47,034 nucleotides of DNA. It comes from Mesobacillus campisalis (GTDB taxonomy: Bacteria; Bacillota; Bacilli; Bacillales; Cytobacillaceae). Below are positions 1 through 7,259 of this stretch, one piece after another. Numbering within the stretch: the stretch's first letter is position 1; the number at the start of each line of letters is the position of its first letter. The position numbers and the translations under genes are program-made. The stretch spans positions 1 through 47,034 of the forward strand of contig NZ_LAYY01000021.1 in the NCBI RefSeq assembly GCF_000986785.1, written 5' to 3'. Below the pieces are notes generated by a model that did no database searches, was not told where the DNA came from, and saw only the letters and a program-made list of their open reading frames with translations.

Positions 1-622
1 TTTCTACAAACATACGTGAATTCGATTTCTTTTCTAAAAAAATAAGTGGCATCTTCATTAAAAACTCTAAACTAACCGCTTTATTTGTTAACCTTTTAAA
101 TTTTTCTCCACAGACAAAAATATCTTGAATTTCTTTACATGGTATCACTTGAAGGTGGTCGTCATAGATTGGCAAATTACATATCCCCACATCTGCCTTT
201 CCATTTTTAATAAATTCACAGATTTCTGTTGTGGTTCCATTTAATATATTTAATTTGATTCCAGGGTATTTTGTATGAAACTCTTCCAAATAAGGTAATA
301 AAAAATAGCGGGAGATGGTATCTCCAACGCCGATACGCAATTGTCCAGTCCTTAATGTTTTAAATTCCAATATTTTTTCTTCTGCTACATTAATCATTCC
401 TATAGCTGAATTAATATGCTCATTTAATAGTTTTCCTTCGTTTGTCAATACCACACCCTTTGATGTTCGATAGAAAAGCTGTATTTCTAATTCATCCTCA
501 AGTTTCATGATAGCTTGACTAACTGCAGATTGTGTCATATATAATTCCTGTGCTGCTTTAGAAAAACTTTTATTTTGGCTAACGACGTTAAAAATACGAT
601 ATAAATCCAACTTTCCAATCAT
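1..622 (-). CDS. LysR family transcriptional regulator (3' end outside window)
   Basis: Reading the minus strand from an ATG at 622 gives an uninterrupted frame of 207 codons that runs off the window edge, so the C-terminus is missing. The N-terminus has the LysR winged-helix pattern: a FxxVxxxxSFSKAAQ segment near residues 11-25, then the recognition helix TQSAVSQAIMKLEDEL (about 30-45). A linker and the start of the periplasmic-binding-like effector domain (LRIGVGDTISRYFLLPYL, about 94-112) follow. A good ribosome binding site (AAGGAG) lies 7 bases before the ATG. It is divergent from the F420-ligase-like gene at 760, the usual arrangement for a LysR regulator and its target. The effector is unknown. 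Confidence 0.93.
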   Translation of the reverse strand, partial: MIGKLDLYRIFNVVSQNKSFSKAAQELYMTQSAVSQAIMKLEDELEIQLFYRTSKGVVLTNEGKLLNEHINSAIGMINVAEEKILEFKTLRTGQLRIGVGDTISRYFLLPYLEEFHTKYPGIKLNILNGTTTEICEFIKNGKADVGICNLPIYDDHLQVIPCKEIQDIFVCGEKFKRLTNKAVSLEFLMKMPLIFLEKKSNSRMFVE

Positions 623-663
623 ATAAATTCTCCTTATACCGGCTATTACATATATTAATTTTA

Positions 664-692
664 CTTATATCACTTTAGAAGTGTATAGTAAA
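664..692. promoter_or_regulatory. Candidate LysR operator between divergent genes
   Basis: CACTT-TAG-AAGTG at 671-683 is a perfect interrupted dyad, and it extends outward as an imperfect TATA...TATA palindrome. It lies midway between the LysR gene and the divergent gene at 760. LysR proteins typically bind a T-N11-A dyad in this position. The assignment is inference from symmetry and location. Confidence 0.5.
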
Positions 693-759
693 CTCGTAAC
701 GTTTAAACATAAGTACATAATTCTTTATAAAATATACTCGATTTAGAGGAGAGATTAAA

Positions 760-1950
760 TTGACAAGAGCCGTTGGAACATTAGTTCGTGGGCTTCGCAG
801 TCCCATCATCAACAAAGGAGATAATATTGAACAAATCGTAGTTGATACAGTAATAAATGCAGCAAAAATCGAAGGCTATTCGATAGAGGATCGTGACATT
901 GTAACAATAACTGAATCCATTGTCGCTCGTGCACAAGGAAACTATGCGACAATTGACGATATAGCTACAGATGTTAACGCAAAATTCGATGACGATACAA
1001 TCGGTGTCATTTTTCCAATTCTTAGCCGTAATCGATTTGCAAACTGCTTACGAGGGATAGCAAAAGGGGCAAAGAGTATAGTCTTAATGTTAAGCTATCC
1101 ATCTGATGAAGTCGGAAACCACCTTGTAGATATTGATGAACTAGACGTTAAAGGTATAAATCCTTGGACAGATGTATTAACTGAAGCCCAATTCCGTGAA
1201 CATTTCGGTTTTAACAAGCATCCATTTACAGGTGTTGACTACATTGAATACTATAAATCCCTGATTGAGGCTGAAGGTGCAGCGTGCGAGGTTATTTTCT
1301 CAAACAACCCAAAAACCATTTTGGATTATACAAAGAATGTTTTAACTTGTGATATACACTCACGTTTAAGAACAAAACGGTTTTTAACAAACGCTGGCGC
1401 TGAAAAAGTATATGGACTTGATGATATTCTTTCAGAATCAATTAATGGCAGCGGCTTTAATGAGGCTTATGGTCTACTTGGATCAAATAAAGCAACTGAA
1501 GACAGCGTAAAACTATTTCCAAACAACTGTCAGCCAATCGTAGATGAGATTCAGGCAAAAATTAAAGAAGTAACAGGTAAAACCGTTGAAGTAATGGTTT
1601 ATGGCGATGGGGCATTCAAAGATCCAGTCGGGAAAATTTGGGAGCTTGCAGATCCAGTAGTGTCACCTGCTTACACTAAAGGCCTTAATGGTACTCCAAA
1701 CGAAGTGAAATTAAAATACTTGGCAGATAACAACTTCTCTCATCTTCAAGGGGAAGAGTTAAAACAAGCTATTTCTGAGTACATTCAAAATAAAAAAGAA
1801 GACCTGGTTGGTGCAATGGAAGCGCAAGGTACTACACCTCGTAAACTAACAGACCTAATTGGATCATTATCTGATTTAACCTCAGGTAGTGGAGACAAAG
1901 GAACACCAATAGTTTATATTCAAGGTTACTTCGATAACTATACAAAATAA
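760..1950 (+). CDS. Coenzyme F420-0:L-glutamate ligase-like protein
   Basis: This 396-residue protein resembles the CofE/F420-0 gamma-glutamyl ligase family as found in Firmicutes. The N-terminal segment VRGLRSPIINKGD (9-21), the IVARAQGNYATIDDIA stretch (about 54-69) and LSYPSDEVGN (111-120) are the recognisable blocks. In methanogens and actinobacteria CofE adds glutamate to coenzyme F420, but no other F420 gene is visible here and bacilli are not known to make F420, so the substrate is uncertain. It is longer than archaeal CofE (about 250 residues), with an extra C-terminal part. The start is TTG, with GAGGAG 5-10 bases upstream. It is followed by a terminator and is transcribed against the replication fork, unlike almost all its neighbours. 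The family call is from recalled similarity. Confidence 0.8.
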   Translation: MTRAVGTLVRGLRSPIINKGDNIEQIVVDTVINAAKIEGYSIEDRDIVTITESIVARAQGNYATIDDIATDVNAKFDDDTIGVIFPILSRNRFANCLRGIAKGAKSIVLMLSYPSDEVGNHLVDIDELDVKGINPWTDVLTEAQFREHFGFNKHPFTGVDYIEYYKSLIEAEGAACEVIFSNNPKTILDYTKNVLTCDIHSRLRTKRFLTNAGAEKVYGLDDILSESINGSGFNEAYGLLGSNKATEDSVKLFPNNCQPIVDEIQAKIKEVTGKTVEVMVYGDGAFKDPVGKIWELADPVVSPAYTKGLNGTPNEVKLKYLADNNFSHLQGEELKQAISEYIQNKKEDLVGAMEAQGTTPRKLTDLIGSLSDLTSGSGDKGTPIVYIQGYFDNYTK

Positions 1951-1960
1951 GTTCAGTGCA

Positions 1961-1992
1961 AAAAGGATGTCTCTATACCCAGACATCCTTTT
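1961..1992 (+). terminator. Rho-independent terminator of the F420-ligase-like gene
   Basis: A 12-bp perfect stem (AAAAGGATGTCT / AGACATCCTTTT) with an 8-base loop starts 10 bases after the stop codon. The closing T residues form a short U-tract. Confidence 0.85.
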
Positions 1993-2075
1993 CCCTTTCA
2001 TGAAATTAAAATATCCTATACTGTAGGACAACTTAATTTGCCTGCTTTAGTAGTTCGTAGGATTCATACCCTCAT

Positions 2076-2555
2076 TTACTTATGATACGGCTCCCCCCGA
2101 TTAATCCGAAAAGCCCGATAGATTTGCTCAACCAAAATCAGTTTCATCAGCTGGTGCGGGAAGGTCATCCTTGAGAAACTTAACTGCTCATCTGCCCGCT
2201 TCAGGACTTCATCGCTCAGTCCGAGCGAGCCGCCAATCACGAAGGCCACCTTGCTTTTTCCATAGGTGGCCAGTTTGTCAAGGCTGTCGGCCAGCTCTTC
2301 GGACGATTTCTGCTTGCCGTTGATGGCGAGCGCGATGACATAGACATCGCTGCTAATTTTCGACAAAATCCGCTCGCCTTCTTTCTGTTTGACTTGCTCC
2401 ATCTCCAGGTTACTCAGTTCCTCAGGTGCCTTTTCATCAGGCACTTCAACCATTTCAAGCTTTGCGTAGCTGTTCAGGCGCTTGGCGTATTCCTCAATCC
2501 CTTGTTTTAAATATTTCTCTTTCAACTTTCCGACAGCAATAATCGACAAATTCAT
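2076..2555 (-). CDS. rlmH: 23S rRNA (pseudouridine1915-N3)-methyltransferase RlmH
   Basis: This 159-residue protein has the same length as B. subtilis RlmH (YydA). RlmH is a small SPOUT-fold, SAM-dependent methyltransferase that methylates pseudouridine 1915 in helix 69 of 23S rRNA on the assembled 70S ribosome. The start [16 protein letters not shown] and the C-terminal knot region ([18 protein letters not shown], about 104-121, then [20 protein letters not shown]) are family hallmarks. The C-terminal tyrosine-histidine (EPYHK) is present. It lies last in the walJ/htrA neighbourhood, as in other bacilli, preceded by a leader full of DnaA-box-like sequences. Confidence 0.98.
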   Translation of the reverse strand: MNLSIIAVGKLKEKYLKQGIEEYAKRLNSYAKLEMVEVPDEKAPEELSNLEMEQVKQKEGERILSKISSDVYVIALAINGKQKSSEELADSLDKLATYGKSKVAFVIGGSLGLSDEVLKRADEQLSFSRMTFPHQLMKLILVEQIYRAFRINRGEPYHK

Positions 2556-2558
2556 ACA

Positions 2559-2870
2559 TTATCCCCACTTTACGAACAGGTTACAAACAACTTACAAACA
2601 ACATATCCACAATAGTTATCCACATATTCACATCTGTATCCACATTTAGTAGGCGATCATTCGTTCCCCACAATATATACAGCAGGTTTTCCACAGTATC
2701 CACAGCTAAAAGGGTGGTTTTCCACAGCCTCAAGCTTCTCCAGCTGAGGAGCGGTTTCCAGTTCATCTACCGCTTCATCCAGCGCCAATTCTACATGTTC
2801 CTCACAGCAATAAGTCATTTTGTCCCATTCTCCCATCATGTAATTTTAAGCTATTTTTAATTTATCCACA
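2559..2870 (+). promoter_or_regulatory. Cluster of DnaA-box-like 9-mers away from oriC
   Basis: Eight 9-mers match TTATCCACA with at most one mismatch, all in the same orientation. Perfect copies lie at 2616-2624 and 2862-2870. One-mismatch copies lie at 2559, 2603, 2636, 2687, 2696 and 2718. Several fall inside the small CxxH/CxxC gene. Such density outside oriC suggests a DnaA-binding cluster that could titrate DnaA or regulate rlmH. Binding is inferred, not shown. Confidence 0.6.
2657..2818 (-). CDS. Small CxxH/CxxC zinc-ribbon-like protein
   Basis: A 53-residue protein with an N-terminal CCEEH (CxxH type) and a C-terminal CGYC (CxxC) pair, which together could hold one metal ion. This is the CxxH/CxxC protein family (BA_5709-like) commonly found between rlmH and htrA in bacilli; its function is unknown. 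The start was taken at the ATG at 2818 because GGGAG sits about 10 bases upstream. An in-frame ATG at 2839 would add seven residues but lacks a clear ribosome binding site. The coding DNA contains several TATCCACA/TTTCCACA words, part of the DnaA-box-like cluster. Confidence 0.82.
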   Translation of the reverse strand: MTYCCEEHVELALDEAVDELETAPQLEKLEAVENHPFSCGYCGKPAVYIVGNE

Positions 2871-2914
2871 GACCATTTTATCATACCGGAGCATCCTCAC
2901 TCTTTTTTCTGCCC

Positions 2915-2944
2915 GCAAAAAAGGCAGAGAGTCTCCTCTCTGCC
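2915..2944 (-). terminator. Terminator after the HtrA gene
   Basis: On the minus strand GGCAGAGAG-GAGA-CTCTCTGCC is a perfect 9-bp stem with a tetraloop followed by TTTTTT, 12 bases past the htrC stop. Confidence 0.9.
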
Positions 2945-2956
2945 CATCCTGTCCTC

Positions 2957-4192
2957 CTATTGCTCGATCGTCATTTTATCCTCGACCAGCGTCATCGTCG
3001 TTTCCTGGAGCTTGCCATCACGGTAAAAGCTGATTTGCATTTCCTCTCCAGGTTCCTTCTCATTATACAAGTGCTTTCGAAGTGCAACGACATCCTCGAT
3101 TTTCTCTCCGTCAAGCTCGACAATGACATCGTAAGCCTGCAGGCCTGCTTCCTGTGCCGGAGAGTTTTCCGTCACATCCAGTACAGCGACCCCATAATTC
3201 ACGTCCTTAGGCAGGTTCAATTCGCTTTGCTGGTAACGCTCCGGAATCTGGTTGACCGAGCCAAGCTGGATTCCCATATATGGGCGTTTTACTGTTCCGT
3301 GCTCCTCAAGGTCCTCGATAATCGGGATTGCATAGTTGATGGGAATCGCAAGCCCAATTCCCTCAACGGCCGACTGGGCAATTTTCATCGAATTGATGCC
3401 GATTACCTGTCCATCGATATTAATAAGGGCACCGCCGCTGTTCCCAGGGTTGATGGCTGCATCTGTCTGAAGCACCTCCGCCTGCCAGTCAGGCTGCCCA
3501 TCCTGGTTGATATCCACCGGGATTGCCCGTTCCAATCCCGAGATGATCCCCTGTGTTACAGAGTTGGAGAAACGCAGCCCAAGCGGGTTTCCAATCGCAA
3601 TGGCCGGTTCGCCTATCTTGAGATTGTCAGAGTCGCCGAACTCCGCGACCGTCTCGACGTTTTCTGCGGAAATTTCAAGCACGGCCAAATCGGTCCACTC
3701 ATCTCCGCCTTTAAGGGTGGCAGGGACCTTCGTGCCATCGCTCAAGCTCACTTCCAGCTCATTCGCCCCTTCGATAACATGGTAGTTGGTCACCACGTAG
3801 GCGTTATCTCCTTCTTTTTTATAAATCACACCTGAACCTGTGCCAGCCTCCTGCCCCTGGGCACTGCCAAACCAGAAGCCGCCCCCGGTTTGAATATTGG
3901 TAATCCCAACTACAGCACTGCCCGTCTTTTCAACGGCTTTAGTAACCTCTGTCACGACATCCACCGAGATGTTTTTCGACTCACCCGGGGATTCATCACG
4001 GGAGTCAGGCTGCGCGGAGCCATTTTGCGGCTCCACCTTATAAGGCAGCAAGCCATATTCGGAAAGCAGCGGCGTAGAGAAAATAATTAATAAGCCGCCA
4101 ATAAGAGCTCCAGCGAGGGAAGTGAGGAAATAGCCGCCCCTGCTTCCCTTTTTCCGCTGATTGCGCGTGTGGTCATTATCATAATAGCCCAA
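2957..4192 (-). CDS. htrC: HtrA/DegP-type S1C serine protease (HtrC/YyxA)
   Basis: A 411-residue membrane-anchored quality-control protease acting outside the membrane. One transmembrane segment lies at about 22-45 after a basic N-terminus. The chymotrypsin-like domain has catalytic His138 (NYHVIEG), Asp168 (TDLAVLEI) and Ser252 (GNSGGALIN). A single PDZ domain covers about 300-400 (PAQEAGLQAYDVIVELDG). It is the gene following walJ in the B. subtilis walRK region (YyxA/HtrC), but here a terminator and about 165 bases separate it from walJ, suggesting its own transcription. The extracellular location and family are certain; the name HtrC is assigned by position. Confidence 0.95.
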   Translation of the reverse strand: MGYYDNDHTRNQRKKGSRGGYFLTSLAGALIGGLLIIFSTPLLSEYGLLPYKVEPQNGSAQPDSRDESPGESKNISVDVVTEVTKAVEKTGSAVVGITNIQTGGGFWFGSAQGQEAGTGSGVIYKKEGDNAYVVTNYHVIEGANELEVSLSDGTKVPATLKGGDEWTDLAVLEISAENVETVAEFGDSDNLKIGEPAIAIGNPLGLRFSNSVTQGIISGLERAIPVDINQDGQPDWQAEVLQTDAAINPGNSGGALINIDGQVIGINSMKIAQSAVEGIGLAIPINYAIPIIEDLEEHGTVKRPYMGIQLGSVNQIPERYQQSELNLPKDVNYGVAVLDVTENSPAQEAGLQAYDVIVELDGEKIEDVVALRKHLYNEKEPGEEMQISFYRDGKLQETTMTLVEDKMTIEQ

Positions 4193-4295
4193 ATCCTCTC
4201 AGTCCTTTCAATTTCATAAATATGTACTATTCCATCCATCTTTATTATACTCTCTGCGAATAAGATTTTTAATTAATAACCCCCTGCAATAAGTG

Positions 4296-4333
4296 TAAAA
4301 AAAAGAAGAAAGGAATATTTCCCTTCTTCTCTT
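4296..4333 (-). terminator. Terminator of the walRK operon
   Basis: On the minus strand an imperfect hairpin (AGAAGAAGGGAAA ... TCCTTTCTTCT) is followed by eight T residues, shortly after the walJ stop codon. Confidence 0.8.
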
Positions 4334-4357
4334 CCCTGATTATAATCACGATAAAAC

Positions 4358-5152
4358 CTATACCGCTGTCAGGTCCGTTGGTATTTTCGCATCTGTATCA
4401 TAAAGGTCCACCTGTTCGCCAATGACGACTCCCCGGCTTTCAAGCGTCTGTGCCACCGACATCCTTGCCAGGTCCTTCATGTTATTATCGAGGCTTAAAT
4501 GGGCCAGGTAAATCCTCTTTGTTTTGTCGCCAATCACTTCACTCATGGCAAGCGCCGCATCCTCGTTGGAAACATGGCCATAATCGCCAAGGATCCTCCG
4601 TTTTATGTTCCATGGATATCGGCCCATCCTCAGCATCTGCACGTCGTGGTTGCTCTCAAATACATAGGCATCCGCATCGGAGATAATCCCCTTCATCCGA
4701 TCGCTTACATAGCCTGTATCGGTGATCAGGACAAGCTTCTTGCCATCCTGGTGGAAAACATAAAACATTGGCTCTGCCGCATCATGGGAAACTCCGAAAG
4801 ATTCAATATCAAGGTTGCCAAAGGTTTTGACTGTCTCCATGTCAAACGTGAACTTTTGTTCAACCGGGATTTCCCCAATCAGTCCGTCCATCGCTTTCCA
4901 TGTTTTTTCATTCGCATAAATCGGCAGCTTATATTTACGGGCAACGATCCCAAGACCTTTGATATGGTCGCTGTGCTCATGTGTCACCAGGATTCCCGAA
5001 AGATTTTTCATTTCCCGGCCGATTTGGGCGAATAAAGCATCCATCTGCTTTCCGCTCAATCCTGCATCGACCAAAAAGCGCTGGTTTCCACTCTCCACAT
5101 AGATCGCATTTCCCGTACTCCCGCTGGCGAGAACACTAAAATGCAAAGTCAT
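4358..5152 (-). CDS. walJ: Metallo-beta-lactamase-fold exonuclease-like protein WalJ (YycJ)
   Basis: A 264-residue metallo-beta-lactamase-fold protein. The metal-binding signature THEHSDH is at residues 57-63, followed by further metal ligands (SHDAA near 140 and the ITDTGYV block near 165). WalJ/YycJ is the conserved last gene of walRK operons in Firmicutes; the B. subtilis protein has been described as a 5'-3' DNA exonuclease and linked to coordination of cell division with replication. The start ATG lies only six bases after the yycI stop codon, so it is translated from the same message. A terminator follows. Confidence 0.95.
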   Translation of the reverse strand: MTLHFSVLASGSTGNAIYVESGNQRFLVDAGLSGKQMDALFAQIGREMKNLSGILVTHEHSDHIKGLGIVARKYKLPIYANEKTWKAMDGLIGEIPVEQKFTFDMETVKTFGNLDIESFGVSHDAAEPMFYVFHQDGKKLVLITDTGYVSDRMKGIISDADAYVFESNHDVQMLRMGRYPWNIKRRILGDYGHVSNEDAALAMSEVIGDKTKRIYLAHLSLDNNMKDLARMSVAQTLESRGVVIGEQVDLYDTDAKIPTDLTAV

Positions 5153-5158
5153 ATTTAT

Positions 5159-5953
5159 TCACTCCGTTGTTTGGTTTTCACTGCTGTCCAACTGGATGAC
5201 CTGGCCTTCAAAGGCATGGACAAACAGGTTCTCTTCCCCATTTACGACGATTCTCCAGGTCGGGGCAAGAACCTGTGAGGCCGTGAGCTGTACGAGTGTT
5301 GAATAGCCGAGTTCCACTTTGGTGATTTCGGTCCGCGGTTTCAAAAAGCCTCTTTTATAAAGCGTTTCAATCGCACTAAGTGGAGCCAGGACTTCCTGTT
5401 CGTCCGAAAGCTCTTCAATCACTTCCAAAAAGGTTTGTTCAAAGGTATCCACTTCGTTTTGCTCATTGATAAAGAAAGTGAGTTTCGCATTCAGGTTATG
5501 GTACATTGTTTTGCCTTCGTACTGCTGGTAATACGTAATCGTGCCTTCATCGTCGTTCTTTTCCCAAAATCGGTACTGATCAGCATGTTTGATATCATTT
5601 CGGACCGCAGCGATAAACTCGTCGGAATTAAACTTGCCCGTCAATTCCACTGGATTCTCCAGGTAGCCTGTAATAATGGCTCCTTCACTGCTGCCAAGCT
5701 TTTGGACTTGGTTGGGTGACAGGTCCTCCGGCTTGAAAACCTTCTGCTTTACACTCACATACTGTTCTTTCACCAGTTCCTGCGGCAACCCGCTATACGT
5801 GATATCATCGTTTTTCAGTTTTTCTTCAAGCGAAGCTTCTTTCATAAATTCATAGTTGGCTTCATCCCTTGTGGAGATGAGCTGATAGGCCAAATAGATA
5901 TCAAGAAGAAGGAAAGAGATGATAAAAATGGTTTTAATTCTGCTCCAATCCAT
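5159..5953 (-). CDS. yycI: WalK regulatory membrane protein YycI (WalI)
   Basis: A 264-residue protein with a single N-terminal transmembrane helix (about 7-25) and an extracytoplasmic domain. In B. subtilis YycI and YycH form a complex with the WalK transmembrane region and restrain its kinase activity. The first 20 bases overlap the end of yycH, which supports translational coupling, and walJ follows six bases later. The sequence is poorly conserved outside the family, so the call rests on the N-terminus (MDWSRIKTIFIISFLLLDIYL), length and operon position, all of which agree. Confidence 0.94.
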   Translation of the reverse strand: MDWSRIKTIFIISFLLLDIYLAYQLISTRDEANYEFMKEASLEEKLKNDDITYSGLPQELVKEQYVSVKQKVFKPEDLSPNQVQKLGSSEGAIITGYLENPVELTGKFNSDEFIAAVRNDIKHADQYRFWEKNDDEGTITYYQQYEGKTMYHNLNAKLTFFINEQNEVDTFEQTFLEVIEELSDEQEVLAPLSAIETLYKRGFLKPRTEITKVELGYSTLVQLTASQVLAPTWRIVVNGEENLFVHAFEGQVIQLDSSENQTTE

Positions 5954-7259
5954 TTTTTACCTCACCCCCATTCAAAACCAGCTCGCGCCAAACATCATCG
6001 TACTGGTAAAACCAGCCCGGCTCCAGGAAGACGAGCGAAGAGTCCTCGGAATCCCGGGTCATATAGTAGCCAGGTGAAATATCCTTAAGCAATTCAGGCT
6101 TCAAATCCGCCTTTTGTTCAAGGATTTCTACAATCTCCCGGCCGGAAGGCAGCTTGACTGAATTATTCATTTCCGGGTTTAACGGCAGCTCCAGGTGAAA
6201 GCTTGGGCGGATATACCGGTTGATTTCACTCTGCCCCCATACTTGGAGGATTTCCGACATGCCAAGCTGGTTAAAGATAGGATAGCCTTCCTTGCTGTAG
6301 ATCCTGAAAATGACCCTCTGGTTAAAATCATCCTTGTACACATAGCGGTAATTGTCTGTCCAGCCGCCATGCGCATTGACGAAATCGATGCTTTTCTGGA
6401 CAAGGTTGGAGGTCCCGATCACCGCGTCATTCCCCTTTAATGGATTGATATAGTAGATCATGCTGGTATTGCGGTCCACTGTCATTTTGCTGGCTTCATC
6501 GGCATACTCTTCCCCATCCGGTACTGAGCTCCTTTGGACGAAGCTCGGGTCTCTGAACAAGGCCTCCTTAAGCATTTCGGGCTCAATAGGATTGCGGTAA
6601 TACGTATATTTCAGCATTTCGGTTTGCTCAACAGGCAGATAAATATTCTTCCCGTTATGAAGCTGATAAGCAAAATACTCATTCTGCCGGCCGCCCTTAG
6701 CCTGGAACTCATCTACAAACTCGGAAACAGCCGTCAGGCTTACATTGCTTTTATAGGCATTCTGGTTCTTTGAAGAGTAAAAGTAAATGGACGCTTCCTG
6801 CCCGCCTGGTTCCGAATGAATCAAGATACGGTCAAACTCGAATTTGGGAAGGTCCCTGTCTTCAAAATTCAGCACTTTCCGGTACAGCTCTACGGGAACT
6901 TCTTCCGGAAAAATGATTTCTGTATGGTCTCTCTCCGACAGCCTGTTTAGAAGCTCAATGCCTTTTTCCGGAGTTTTCGCCACATCGTAATACTTCCATT
7001 TGCTGATCATCGCCACGATTTTATCTATCTCACTATTGCGGATGCTTCCATATGTTATCCCGTCAAGATGGTACATCACCTGGTGAGGCTTCACAATTTT
7101 ATTAATTTCCTTTTTGGCCCCAATTGTAACTTCATTCACCGTCTTCTCATTTTCCACCATTTCGTAATTCGGCTGGAAGGTCCAAATATTCCAGGTAAGA
7201 ATAGCGCTAAGAACGATGAGAATGGTTAAGATAGCTGTTTTGATATTTTCATATGTCAT
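5934..7259 (-). CDS. yycH: WalK regulatory membrane protein YycH (WalH)
   Basis: A 441-residue protein with one N-terminal transmembrane helix (about 6-25, IKTAILTILIVLSAILTWNIW) and a large extracytoplasmic region. It works with YycI to control the WalK sensor kinase. I chose the ATG at 7259, which overlaps the walK stop codon as ATGA, a classic coupled start; an in-frame TTG at 7265 would add two residues. The end overlaps yycI by 20 bases. The whole walR-walK-yycH-yycI-walJ set is packed as one transcription unit. Confidence 0.95.
   Translation of the reverse strand: MTYENIKTAILTILIVLSAILTWNIWTFQPNYEMVENEKTVNEVTIGAKKEINKIVKPHQVMYHLDGITYGSIRNSEIDKIVAMISKWKYYDVAKTPEKGIELLNRLSERDHTEIIFPEEVPVELYRKVLNFEDRDLPKFEFDRILIHSEPGGQEASIYFYSSKNQNAYKSNVSLTAVSEFVDEFQAKGGRQNEYFAYQLHNGKNIYLPVEQTEMLKYTYYRNPIEPEMLKEALFRDPSFVQRSSVPDGEEYADEASKMTVDRNTSMIYYINPLKGNDAVIGTSNLVQKSIDFVNAHGGWTDNYRYVYKDDFNQRVIFRIYSKEGYPIFNQLGMSEILQVWGQSEINRYIRPSFHLELPLNPEMNNSVKLPSGREIVEILEQKADLKPELLKDISPGYYMTRDSEDSSLVFLEPGWFYQYDDVWRELVLNGGEVKNGLEQN

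Noticed and set aside
2960-3835. Plus-strand open frame antisense to htrC
   Set aside because: It is a shadow of the well-supported protease gene, with no ribosome binding site or recognisable domains.
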